18,992 nucleotides of DNA from Clostridiales bacterium (GTDB lineage: Bacteria > Bacillota > Clostridia > Christensenellales > Aristaeellaceae), in assembly GCA_004556155.1 (NCBI GenBank), contig SFIM01000049.1, positions 1 through 18,992 of the forward strand, read 5' to 3'. Of this stretch, positions 1 through 6,514 are shown one piece after another (positions within the stretch are counted from its first letter, which is position 1; each line of letters begins with the position of its first letter). The position numbers and the translations under genes are program-made. The notes under the pieces were generated by a model. That model did no database searches. It saw nothing but the letters and a program-made list of their open reading frames with translations, and was not told where the DNA came from.

Positions 1-1
1 C

Positions 2-253
2 CAGATGGGCGCGCAGCAGCAGGCGCAAGCTCCGCAGCAGAGCGCGCCGGTTCAGCCGGGCGCGAACGCATGGAAGTGCGCCTGCGGCGCGACGGCCACC
101 GGCAAGTTCTGCCCCGAATGCGGCGCGAAGCGCCCGGCAGGCGCGCCGGTTTACCGCTGCGACAAGTGCGGCTGGCAGCCCGCCGATCCGGCGCATCCGC
201 CGAAATTCTGCCCGGAATGCGGCGATCCGTTCGACGAGAGCGACTGCGTATAG
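2..253 (+). CDS. SPFH-type protein with C-terminal zinc ribbons (3' end only)
   Basis: The reading frame is open from the window edge, so only the last 83 or so residues are visible. It starts with a Gln/Ala/Pro-rich linker. A short zinc ribbon follows (CAC then CPEC: pairs C-x-C and C-x-x-C) and then a second, rubredoxin-like one (YRCDKCGW, then KFCPECGD), ending in an acidic tail. This arrangement is typical of the C-terminus of bacterial SPFH/band-7 proteins annotated as virion-core-protein-like, in which the membrane-associated SPFH domain comes first and the ribbons last. The SPFH domain itself is outside the window, so the family call rests on the tail alone. Other double-zinc-ribbon proteins are possible. 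A good terminator follows 44 bp after the stop. Confidence 0.6.
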   Translation, partial: QMGAQQQAQAPQQSAPVQPGANAWKCACGATATGKFCPECGAKRPAGAPVYRCDKCGWQPADPAHPPKFCPECGDPFDESDCV

Positions 254-296
254 TGCGCCGTAAATTTTCCGGACGTTCCCGCCCGTATACTTCTGA

Positions 297-324
297 GCCT
301 GCGATGGTCTTCGCAGGCTTTTTT
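297..324 (+). terminator. Rho-independent terminator of the zinc-ribbon gene
   Basis: A perfect 8-bp stem (GCCTGCGA at 297-304, TCGCAGGC at 311-318) with a 6-nt loop is followed directly by six T. It lies 44 bp after the upstream stop codon. Nothing else is evident in the remaining 100 bp before the tetR stop at 426. Confidence 0.85.
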
Positions 325-425
325 GCTGCGCTTTCCGTCTGTTTGCCGACGCGAGCGCGCCGGTCGGGAGCTTCCCCCACATAAATCAAACGCTGCCAGG
401 AGGGAGAAAACGGCCTGTCCTTTCG

Positions 426-974
426 TTATTGAAACTGCGACAGGCTGCACTGAACGATGCGGTTGACGAAGCGAACGACCTCCTCGCGGCTGTATTTTTC
501 ATAGCCCTCCACAACCACGTGCATCAGCCCGTTGGACAGATGGGTGTAGAGCATTTCCAGCTCCGCCTCCGTTACGCGATGCAGGTGCTGTTTCCAGTAG
601 GTGATGCTTTTGCCCCGGGCAAGGCTGATCATTCGGCGCAGCACGTTCGGGCAGACATTCTGAAAGATGAGCACGCGGCAGGCCTCCTGCTGCTGCTCGA
701 TCATCGTATAGATAGCCTCAATCAGTGCGGTCACGTCAAAGGAAGCCACTAGCTTCAGCGACTGCTGAAACGCTTCCAGCAGATCCTCCTCGATGCTCTC
801 CAGCAGTGCAAAGCAGTCGCTGTAGTGGGCATAGAATGTCGCCCGGTTCAGCTCAGCCCGTTCGCAGACCTCCTTGACGGTGATCTTGTTGATGGGCTTT
901 TCCTGCAGAAACGATAAAAGCGCCTGCTTGAGCACGCCCTGCGTGTAGCGGATTCTCGCGTCTGTCCTGCTCAT
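426..974 (-). CDS. TetR/AcrR-family transcriptional regulator
   Basis: A 182-residue protein of normal TetR length. The N-terminal helix-turn-helix is clear at about residues 28-52 (ITVKEVCERAELNRATFY, the usual helix 2/3 pattern ending in FYxHY). The rest is a helical ligand-binding and dimerisation domain resembling the TetR_C_33 type of clostridial regulators. The gene is divergent from the SDR gene at 1144 across 169 bp. It is preceded by a TTGATT-N17-TATAAT promoter on the same strand, and an inverted repeat overlaps that promoter. It probably represses both itself and the SDR gene. The ligand cannot be predicted. The start at 974 has only a modest purine-rich ribosome site (GAAGAGA). 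Confidence 0.9.
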   Translation of the reverse strand: MSRTDARIRYTQGVLKQALLSFLQEKPINKITVKEVCERAELNRATFYAHYSDCFALLESIEEDLLEAFQQSLKLVASFDVTALIEAIYTMIEQQQEACRVLIFQNVCPNVLRRMISLARGKSITYWKQHLHRVTEAELEMLYTHLSNGLMHVVVEGYEKYSREEVVRFVNRIVQCSLSQFQ

Positions 975-1064
975 TTATATCATCTCTTCACAAAAAATTC
1001 ACACTTATTGGCGACAGTTGCGCCATGTGTGTCGGTTTTCTTTCACGCGGCGGCGCATTGACGG

Positions 1065-1093
1065 TTGCCCTTTATGGCTGTCTCTATTATACT
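1065..1093 (+). promoter_or_regulatory. Probable promoter of the SDR gene
   Basis: TTGCCC (1065-1070), 17-bp spacer, TATACT (1088-1093). The -10 shares bases with the divergent tetR -10. Transcription would start at about 1100, the left edge of the operator-like repeat, so a bound repressor would block it. Confidence 0.5.
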
Positions 1094-1114
1094 ATAAATA
1101 TGAAAGATAATCAA
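1086..1114 (-). promoter_or_regulatory. Promoter of the first tetR gene
   Basis: Read on the minus strand: -35 TTGATT (1114-1109), 17-bp spacer, -10 TATAAT (1091-1086). This is near-consensus for the housekeeping sigma factor. The -35 lies inside the inverted repeat at 1100-1128, which fits autorepression. Confidence 0.7.
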
Positions 1115-1128
1115 CATCTGTCTTTCAT
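1100..1128. promoter_or_regulatory. Shared operator for tetR and the SDR gene
   Basis: An inverted repeat with perfect 8-bp arms, ATGAAAGA at 1100-1107 and TCTTTCAT at 1121-1128, separated by 13 bp. It overlaps the tetR -35 and the presumed start site of the SDR transcript. Size, symmetry and position suit a TetR-family operator. Binding by the adjacent regulator is inferred. Confidence 0.6.
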
Positions 1129-1143
1129 TTTGGAGGCGATAGG

Positions 1144-2154
1144 ATGTTTGAAAAATATCTGATTACGGGCGCGACGGGGTTTCTGGGACGTGCTGTGCTG
1201 GCACAGCTGCGGGACACGAAGGCAGAAATCCGTGCACTGGTGATGGAGGGTGATCTGCTGGCGCGGGAGCTTCCTCAGAATGTTCGCGTCATAACGGGCG
1301 ACGTGTGCGACGAAGCCGCGCTCGGACGCTTCTTCGCGGGCGCGGATGAGCATACCTGCGTCATTCACTGCGCGGGGATGATCTCCGTGGCCACCCATCC
1401 CGGCGACCGAATCTACCGGGTTAATGTGGACGGCACGAGAAATATTCTGAAATTCTGCCGCAAATGCGGCGTTGGAAAGCTGGTTCATGTCAGCTCCGTC
1501 CATGCGATTCCGGAAAAGCCGAAGGGCACGGAAATTGCGGAGACGACGACCTTTGCCCCGGAGCTTGTCAGGGGCGATTACGCAAAGAGCAAGGCCATGG
1601 CCACGGCGCTGGTGCTGCAGGCGGCAAAGGAAGGGCTGAATGCCAGCGTCGTGTTCCCCTCGGGCATCATCGGGCCGGGCGATCTGGGAAAGGGCAGCAT
1701 CACGAACATGCTGCTGTCCTTCCTCGCGGGAAAGCTGCCGCTGGCGGTTAAGGGAGGATATGATTTCGTGGACGTGCGGGACGTCGCCTCGGGCGTCATC
1801 GTCTGTGCAGAGCACGGCCTGCCCGGGCACGGCTACATTCTCTCCGGTCATTACGCCACCATCCGGGATATACTGGAGCTGGTGAAAAAGACGGTGAACC
1901 TGCGGCGCAGCGTGTCCTATCTGCCGATCAGCTTTGCGAAGCTGGTCGCGCCGATTTTTGAAAAGATCAGTCTGCACAGGCGGGAACCGCTTTACTTTAC
2001 GCCCTATTCCATCGCGGTACTGGATTCCAACGGCGCATTCAGCCGCAGCGCCGCGGCGACGGCCCTCGGCTATACGCCCAGGCCGCTGAGCAGTACGATA
2101 CGGGATACCGTGGTATGGCTGAAGGAGAAGATGGGCGGCAAATCACAGGCGTAA
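1144..2154 (+). CDS. NAD(P)-dependent epimerase/reductase, extended SDR family
   Basis: A 336-residue extended short-chain dehydrogenase/reductase. The Rossmann dinucleotide motif TGATGFLG is at residues 8-15. An acidic GDV turn follows the third strand, the catalytic Ser lies in HVSS (about 115-118), and the catalytic pair is Y146 and K150 in YAKSK. The layout resembles the dihydroflavonol-4-reductase / 3-beta-HSD / NAD-dependent epimerase branch (SGxIGPGD motif near residue 177). The substrate is unknown, probably a nucleotide sugar, a keto compound or an aldehyde. The start has a good ribosome site (GGAGG, 1132-1136). The gene is alone on its strand and divergent from its likely TetR repressor. 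Confidence 0.88.
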   Translation: MFEKYLITGATGFLGRAVLAQLRDTKAEIRALVMEGDLLARELPQNVRVITGDVCDEAALGRFFAGADEHTCVIHCAGMISVATHPGDRIYRVNVDGTRNILKFCRKCGVGKLVHVSSVHAIPEKPKGTEIAETTTFAPELVRGDYAKSKAMATALVLQAAKEGLNASVVFPSGIIGPGDLGKGSITNMLLSFLAGKLPLAVKGGYDFVDVRDVASGVIVCAEHGLPGHGYILSGHYATIRDILELVKKTVNLRRSVSYLPISFAKLVAPIFEKISLHRREPLYFTPYSIAVLDSNGAFSRSAAATALGYTPRPLSSTIRDTVVWLKEKMGGKSQA

Positions 2155-2541
2155 AAAGATATGAAAGGTATGCATAGCTGCGGGTGACTTGACCAGCCGC
2201 CCTTTCTTTTCGGTAACGCTAAAAAACATCAAGCATTTGGCCGTTTGCTGCATCGGTGCATCTGCACAGAGCCATAATTGCTCTGTAAGCGTCGGGTGCA
2301 AATGCACCCGCTGTTGCACCCTGAAAGGCGCATCGCCCCTTGTATCATAGTCTGCCAGATTAGCCAACTAAGTCCTCATGTTTTGATACAAAGCATGGGG
2401 ATTTCTTTTTGCATTTATCGACCGATAAACCGTCAGAATACAGGCTATAAATACCAAATATGAGCTATAGACGCAAGAAATGGGCTGTTTTGCGTCATTT
2501 TGTCAGATGGAAGTTTCCACTTTCCACCCTTTTTTAGTCTG
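2155..2541. other. Gene-free spacer with two tandem hairpins
   Basis: No convincing coding sequence. Two short hairpins follow one another: ACAGAGC/GCTCTGT (2266-2286, 7-nt loop) and GGGTGCA/TGCACCC (2294-2309, 2-nt gap). The latter is better read as a palindromic site than as an RNA hairpin. A terminator-like structure follows at 2373-2410. The hairpins could belong to a processed 3' UTR, a small RNA or decayed mobile DNA. Confidence 0.4.
2373..2410 (+). terminator. Possible terminator downstream of the SDR gene
   Basis: An 8-bp stem with one U-G pair (TCCTCATG at 2373-2380, CATGGGGA at 2394-2401) and a 13-nt loop, followed by a T-rich tail TTTCTTTTT. The distance from the SDR stop (over 200 bp) makes a long 3' UTR or a separate transcript possible. 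Confidence 0.45.
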
Positions 2542-2660
2542 CTCATGGCTGCTTTTCGGGGTCGAAATCAGAGAGTTATCATAGAATGCACCCTACTTTG
2601 GACGATAGCAGGGTATCGTCCACAATGCAAGGTTCCGTCCCAAAGTATCGCAAAACAGCG
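2542..2660. repeat. Structured direct repeat, copy 1
   Basis: About 118 bp that recur in the same orientation at 18682-18799, with long identical runs such as GCTTTTCGGGGTCGAAATCA and CAGGGTATCGTCCACAATGC. The segment can fold: TGGACGATA (2599-2607) pairs perfectly with TATCGTCCA (2614-2622). An outer stem TACTTTGG (2594-2601) can pair with CCAAAGTA (2640-2647) as an alternative or partly overlapping helix. Similarity seems to resume after the end, as AGCACG..CTCACTTCA, in both copies. It is likely a non-autonomous mobile element or an IS end. Confidence 0.75.
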
Positions 2661-2743
2661 CCTGAAGCACGCTCACTTCATAATTTTGCCAGCCATCCGT
2701 GATCGTTCGAAGTGGGAAACTTGTTCAAATACTGCGTAATAGG

Positions 2744-2777
2744 GAATAGACTACTCAGACAGTGGAGTAGTCTATTC
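2744..2777 (-). terminator. 13-bp perfect hairpin downstream of the DUF6155-like gene
   Basis: GAATAGACTACTC (2744-2756) and GAGTAGTCTATTC (2765-2777) form a perfect 13-bp stem with an 8-nt loop. On the minus strand it begins immediately after a second in-frame stop at 2780-2778, downstream of the gene ending at 2898. There is no T run on either side, so termination is uncertain. It may protect the 3' end or be the remnant of a mobile-element terminus. Confidence 0.4.
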
Positions 2778-2897
2778 TCATCTGTCTTGCTCGTCTATTT
2801 GTACTTTAGCCACATAGCGAGTCTTCTTCCGTCGAATACCGTTTTCATCCGATTCAATATTGGTTCTCCGCTTCTTTTTCTTATCTGCGGCCGTGAA

Positions 2898-3419
2898 TCA
2901 CGTCAAAAAACATATATCAAAATAAATTCTTGCTATTTCATCGGAAAATCCCCATCCGATATTGCGTGTATCTTCAAAGACTGCTCGAATACGCTTCGAT
3001 TGCCTGCGATAGTACGAGTCGTTCTCCATGCTGTTGAGGATCATGACAAAATCGGCAAACATGGATTCCAGGCTGGAATAGAAGCGTTCGTCGATATCCC
3101 CGTAAAGGTTTGTAAACTCAACGCCGCATTCGACATAATAGAGCATAAGATCTGCGATACTCTCTTTATTTTGCGATGCTTTTCGGAAATCGTTGATTAC
3201 GGTGCGTGCGTTTTTTAGCGACAACTGTCTCCCGAAGAAAGCGGCGTGGATTTTCTTCCTGCACGATTCGATGAGTGGAGCTTCCGCGGACGCACCGCAC
3301 ACCTCCACATCAAGGATTGCCTGACACTGCTTGTTTGCTTTATAAAGCTTGCACAGTATGGAAATCAGCTCTGCTTTATCCATGGCGTTTAATTGCCTTT
3401 TCAGTTCAGTGATTTTCAT
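2898..3419 (-). CDS. DUF6155-like protein of unknown function
   Basis: A 173-residue soluble, mostly helical protein. It resembles the DUF6155 family in length and in its opening: a short amphipathic helix (LKRQLNAMDKAELISILCKLY) that suggests a protein-protein contact. No catalytic motif is apparent. Its ATG overlaps the stop of the helicase gene by 14 bp (ATGAAAATCACTGA), so the two were probably translated together and may have worked together. Function is unknown. Since the helicase upstream is truncated and has lost its own promoter region, expression now probably depends on transcription from the membrane protein gene. An in-frame continuation of 39 codons follows the TGA stop. Confidence 0.7.
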   Translation of the reverse strand: MKITELKRQLNAMDKAELISILCKLYKANKQCQAILDVEVCGASAEAPLIESCRKKIHAAFFGRQLSLKNARTVINDFRKASQNKESIADLMLYYVECGVEFTNLYGDIDERFYSSLESMFADFVMILNSMENDSYYRRQSKRIRAVFEDTRNIGWGFSDEIARIYFDICFLT

Positions 3420-4854
3420 TGAATGCCTCCGTTTTCATAAGTTCATGGGCGATGCTGCCGCTGATCAGCCGCATCATGCTTTCCTGCGATGAGCCGAAGC
3501 TGAGCAGATTGATGCTGCCGTACCAGACGATGCGGTCATCGATGATTGCATATTTCTGATGAATGTCTGACTGAAAAATCAACGAACAGTTCTGGCTTTT
3601 CAGGCGCTCGACGGCGATCTGCGCTGACTTGCGAGAGCGCTCCGGCAATGATTCCGCCGAACGCATCACAACAGTCACAGAAATCCGCTTTTGCGCACAT
3701 TGTTCAAGCGCAGCTGCAAGCCACTGAACTCGTCTTGGCGTGGCAAGCGGGCTGAAGATCAATACGGACTGTCTTGCCTGCGCGATATCCTGCAGAAATC
3801 TGTTCTGGAAGGTAACTTGATCATAAATCACGTCACTGCCGGGAGCAGCATCCTGCTCGGTCAAAACACTATAGCCGAGGCTTGCATAGCCCTTGAGGCG
3901 TTTATGATACATTTTCTCCAGCATGGCTGCGTTTACGTCTATGTAATCATAGACGCGAACCTCGCGCTTACCTTCGTGCAGGCGATGCAATCGGCCAACA
4001 TACTGCGCCAGCGTGCCCCGCCAAGAGATCGGCATGGTCAAAAAGAGCGTGTCTAATCTTGAGTCATCAAAGCCCTCTCCAATGAATTTTCCCGTTGCGC
4101 AGACGATGACTGGCGCGACGGCATCCTTCAATGCCAATAACTGATTTCTCATTTGAGCATTGGTCTGCCTGCCCAGCAGCACGTGAACGGATTGACCCGC
4201 CTTCTGAAGAAGCTCGGCCAGCAGCTTCACGTGCTGCGTTCGTTCGCTGAGCAGCAGACAGCTTCGTCCTTCCTCTGCGCAGTGCAGCACGTCCTCAACA
4301 ATCTGGTGATTGCGCAGGTCGTCCAGCATGATCTGGTCGTAGTATTGGACGATGGCAGGTGATTTGCTGTTTTCGTCCAAATGAAAACGCATTCCGGTAA
4401 ATCGCGGGATCATCAGATGTGCAAACGGTCGCTTTTCCGCTTGAAGCCTTGCGTCTACCTGATAGCGAATACTGCCGAGATACATATACAGAATCGGATG
4501 ATGCCCGTCCTGTCGCTTCGGCGTAGCAGTGAGACCGTAGACATATTTTGCCGAAACTGCTTTTAACACCTGTTCGAAGCTGACAGCGGGGACATGATGG
4601 CATTCATCAACGATCACCATGCCATAATCATGAATCCATGGTTGGATCTCGTCCGAGTTGCCCATGGACTGCAGCATGGCAATGTCAATCATTCCGCTGC
4701 GGGTATCTCTGTTTGCGCCATAGCAGCCGATAATTTCCCGTTTCTTTTGCCGCCCTCTGCGCTTGGGCTGCGGAGGCAGGACATCATCAATAGCAAGAAA
4801 CTGCGCCAGTCGCTCCTTCCATTGTTCCATCAGCTGTGCACGGTGTACTTGCAT
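3406..4854 (-). pseudogene. 5'-truncated TOTE-type SF2 helicase with C-terminal phospholipase D domain
   Basis: The remnant keeps the helicase from motif Ia/Ib onward (VHRAQLMEQWK). It retains the Walker B/DEAH-type box DECHH in VIVDECHHV, motif III TATPKR, the C-terminal RecA lobe with motif VI QYVGRLHR, and a C-terminal PLD domain with one HKD motif (HQKYAIID...WYGSINLLSFG). Full-length relatives that I recall (TOTE conflict-system proteins) are about twice as long. They carry an N-terminal archaeo-eukaryotic primase domain and a Walker A motif, which are absent here. Upstream of about 4848 the frame no longer resembles the family and is an out-of-frame reading of the membrane protein gene, so the gene was cut there. 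An internal ATG at 4854 could still yield about 482 residues, but ATP hydrolysis is not expected without Walker A. Confidence 0.8.
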
Positions 4855-5510
4855 TCCTTCTTCATCGCGAAGAAGCCGATCAAAACCGTCCAAATGTAGG
4901 CGCAGGTCTTCGGGATCATCAGCATGCCGATCATCGGGATGGCGTCCACCCACAGCACGACCGGGATATAGAAGCCGAAGCTCAGCACGATAGTCAGCCA
5001 CATCCAGCGGAAGGACGCATCGTTATTTTCCTTCGCGCTGCGGTAAAACAGCACGATAATCAGCAGACCCATCAGCGCAAACGGAATGTTGCGGTAGATG
5101 CCCCAGGAGAGCGGCGCGTTCGCACTCAGCCACTGGTTCTGCGGCATCATGCACAGCACGACACGCGCGGCAGCCAGCGCATAAACCGCGGCAGTCAGGA
5201 TGCCCTTGCCCTTAATCTGGTAACGCTGACGCCACACATAGTAGAGCAGCACGTAGAAGATGGTCATCGTCACAGAAGTAATCCACTTGCCCAGTCCCAG
5301 CGGCACGGTGTAGTTCTCAAGCCCCGTCGTGCAGAGTGCCAGCGCACGGGGAATCAGGTGGAAAGAGTCGCCCGCGCCCAGCACAACCGCCATCAGACCG
5401 AACAGACAGAACTGCTTGTTTCCCTTGCTTCCGCGAATCATCAGAATGCCGATGGTGATAACAGATACCAGATAGACAGCGTCAAAAAGCGTTTCAATAA
5501 GAGCCTGCAT
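4830..5510 (-). CDS. Seven-helix integral membrane protein, 3' end altered
   Basis: A 226-residue, very hydrophobic protein with about seven predicted membrane segments: roughly residues 8-26, 32-53, 72-92, 105-124, 138-157, 167-188 and 192-215. There is a small cytoplasmic-type basic loop (WRQRYQIKGKG). I do not recognise a named family. The ribosome site is strong (AAAAGGAG, 5521-5528). The last few residues (CKYTVHS) are encoded by helicase-derived DNA read in another frame, so the original C-terminus was replaced at the junction near 4850. The protein is probably close to complete, since all seven segments are present. A TGAAC-N3-GTTCA site upstream at 5709-5721 matches the operator of the neighbouring TetR gene, suggesting control by that regulator. 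Confidence 0.75.
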   Translation of the reverse strand: MQALIETLFDAVYLVSVITIGILMIRGSKGNKQFCLFGLMAVVLGAGDSFHLIPRALALCTTGLENYTVPLGLGKWITSVTMTIFYVLLYYVWRQRYQIKGKGILTAAVYALAAARVVLCMMPQNQWLSANAPLSWGIYRNIPFALMGLLIIVLFYRSAKENNDASFRWMWLTIVLSFGFYIPVVLWVDAIPMIGMLMIPKTCAYIWTVLIGFFAMKKECKYTVHS

Positions 5511-5732
5511 AGTTGTTGTTCTCCTTTTCTTGTTTTGTCGTTTGATGTTTCAGCTACAGGGACAGCCGGTTGCCGGATCGGCAGTCAGGCGACGCTTTCT
5601 CCATAGGAGTCTGCGTATTTGAACCCGTGCAGAGCATGGCGCTCCGCACAAGGTTGTCAGCACATTTTTTCTTTATCCCGCTGTGTTTTCAGGATGTGCT
5701 TTTCTTTATGAACATCGTTCAATTTGCTGGTG
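5511..5732. other. Leader region of the membrane protein gene
   Basis: About 220 bp between the tetR terminator and the membrane protein gene. It holds the operator-like site at 5709-5721 and the ribosome site at 5521-5528. I could not find a convincing -35/-10 pair on the minus strand. The operator sits at the far upstream end, so the leader would be long. No ORF here is credible. Confidence 0.4.
5709..5721. promoter_or_regulatory. TetR operator-like site upstream of the membrane protein gene
   Basis: TGAAC-ATC-GTTCA has perfect 5-bp arms and differs by one base from the site at 6333-6345 in front of the second tetR gene. It lies beyond the tetR terminator, on the side of the membrane protein gene, which is the likely second target. 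Confidence 0.6.
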
Positions 5733-5761
5733 AAAAAATTCCTACCGCTCAGTAGGAATTT
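5733..5761 (-). terminator. Rho-independent terminator of the second tetR gene
   Basis: On the minus strand the stem AATTCCTAC / GTAGGAATT (5760-5752 and 5745-5737, 6-nt loop) runs into a T tract. The tetR stop codon TAA (5762-5760) lies at the base of the stem. This separates tetR transcription from the membrane protein gene. Confidence 0.8.
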
Positions 5762-6317
5762 AATAGAGGAGTCTTCGGACCATTTCAAGAACGGTCGAGG
5801 GGTCGTAGTCCTGCCGCAACAAAGCGGACAGCATCAGCGAGAACAGAACACTTGCCAGCTTTTCTTTGGTAAAATCCTCCGTAAAAGCATCCGGGCGAAT
5901 CTTTTGATCCTGCGTCATGACGAAGCACAGTGCGTCCAGGATGTGCTGCCAAGCATGCTGCATGCGCTCCTTGCCGTCCTCTTTCTCTTTTTGCATAAAG
6001 CCCAGAGAATGGAGGGTGAAGAACCCGGGGTACTGCTCACTGCCGTAAGCCATCCGTCCGTACATCCATGTGATACAGCCCTCAACACTTTGAAACTCGG
6101 ACATGTCGCTCGGGCGGTGAAAGATCTCACTCCAGACGCTTTCCACAGTCGCGCCGACCAAATCAGCCTTGGAATCAAAATAGTTGTAAATCGAGCCAAC
6201 TGACACGCCGCACGCTACTGCCACAGAACGAATACTGACCGCTGACCAACCCTGCTGCCGAATCAATTCCCGACTGGTTTGCAGGATCACCTCCTTGGAT
6301 GTCACAATCGTATTCAC
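5760..6317 (-). CDS. TetR/AcrR-family transcriptional regulator
   Basis: A 185-residue protein starting at GTG (6317-6315), with GAGG seven bases upstream. The helix-turn-helix is at about residues 27-48 (SIRSVAVACGVSVGSIYNYF), a canonical TetR recognition pair. The C-terminal helical domain, with a WMYGRMAYGSEQYPGF stretch, resembles clostridial TetR proteins of unknown ligand. A consensus promoter and a 13-bp operator sit just upstream, so autoregulation is likely. The same operator recurs beyond the 3' end, before the membrane protein gene. The divergent sugar operon has its own different operator and is probably not the main target. Confidence 0.9.
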   Translation of the reverse strand: MNTIVTSKEVILQTSRELIRQQGWSAVSIRSVAVACGVSVGSIYNYFDSKADLVGATVESVWSEIFHRPSDMSEFQSVEGCITWMYGRMAYGSEQYPGFFTLHSLGFMQKEKEDGKERMQHAWQHILDALCFVMTQDQKIRPDAFTEDFTKEKLASVLFSLMLSALLRQDYDPSTVLEMVRRLLY

Positions 6318-6332
6318 TCAATCACCTCAATA

Positions 6333-6345
6333 TGAACATTGTTCA
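6333..6345. promoter_or_regulatory. Operator of the second tetR gene
   Basis: TGAACA-T-TGTTCA, perfect 6-bp arms around one central base. It lies directly downstream of the tetR -10 at the expected transcription start. A near-identical site is at 5709-5721. Confidence 0.65.
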
Positions 6346-6350
6346 ATATG

Positions 6351-6379
6351 ATTATAGTCACCGGCCCGCATCCTGTCAA
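6351..6379 (-). promoter_or_regulatory. Consensus promoter of the second tetR gene
   Basis: On the minus strand TTGACA (6379-6374), exactly 17 bp, TATAAT (6356-6351): a full consensus sigma-70/sigma-A promoter. Such strength suits a gene held down by its own product. Confidence 0.85.
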
Positions 6380-6411
6380 GAGGGTAAACAAAAAGAGATG
6401 CTATTTTGCTA

Positions 6412-6440
6412 TTGACAAATACAGGGAGCCATGATATTAT
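6412..6440 (+). promoter_or_regulatory. Promoter of the carbohydrate locus
   Basis: TTGACA (6412-6417), 17 bp, TATTAT (6435-6440), one base from consensus. The -10 is the centre of a palindrome, CATGATA-T-TATCATG (6430-6444). Transcription should start at about 6447, inside the next inverted repeat. An ATG at 6458 therefore lies too near the start to be used. Confidence 0.85.
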
Positions 6441-6443
6441 CAT

Positions 6444-6465
6444 GATGTCATAACAATATGACATC
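6444..6465. promoter_or_regulatory. Probable GntR operator at the transcription start
   Basis: GATGTCATA-N4-TATGACATC, a perfect 9-bp inverted repeat with 4-bp spacer, spanning about -3 to +19. Its size and AT-rich TGTCATA half-sites fit GntR/HutC-type operators. The only GntR regulator in the window is encoded in this locus (10018-10668). Assignment is inferred from position. Confidence 0.6.
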
Positions 6466-6514
6466 ACAAACATCACTTGATTACCAATTCGGAGACGATC
6501 AGGGAGGGTGTATC

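Noticed and set aside
2712..3218. A 168-codon plus-strand frame in the DUF6155 region
   Set aside because: Mostly antisense to the DUF6155-like gene, no ribosome site and no recognisable motif.
4855..5001. Extension of the helicase frame to an upstream ATG at 5001
   Set aside because: This part is the membrane protein gene read out of frame, and the peptide has no similarity to the helicase family.
6458..6514. Upstream ATG of the first permease
   Set aside because: It lies inside the operator, about 11 bases from the predicted transcription start, without a ribosome site; ATG 6515 has an ideal one.
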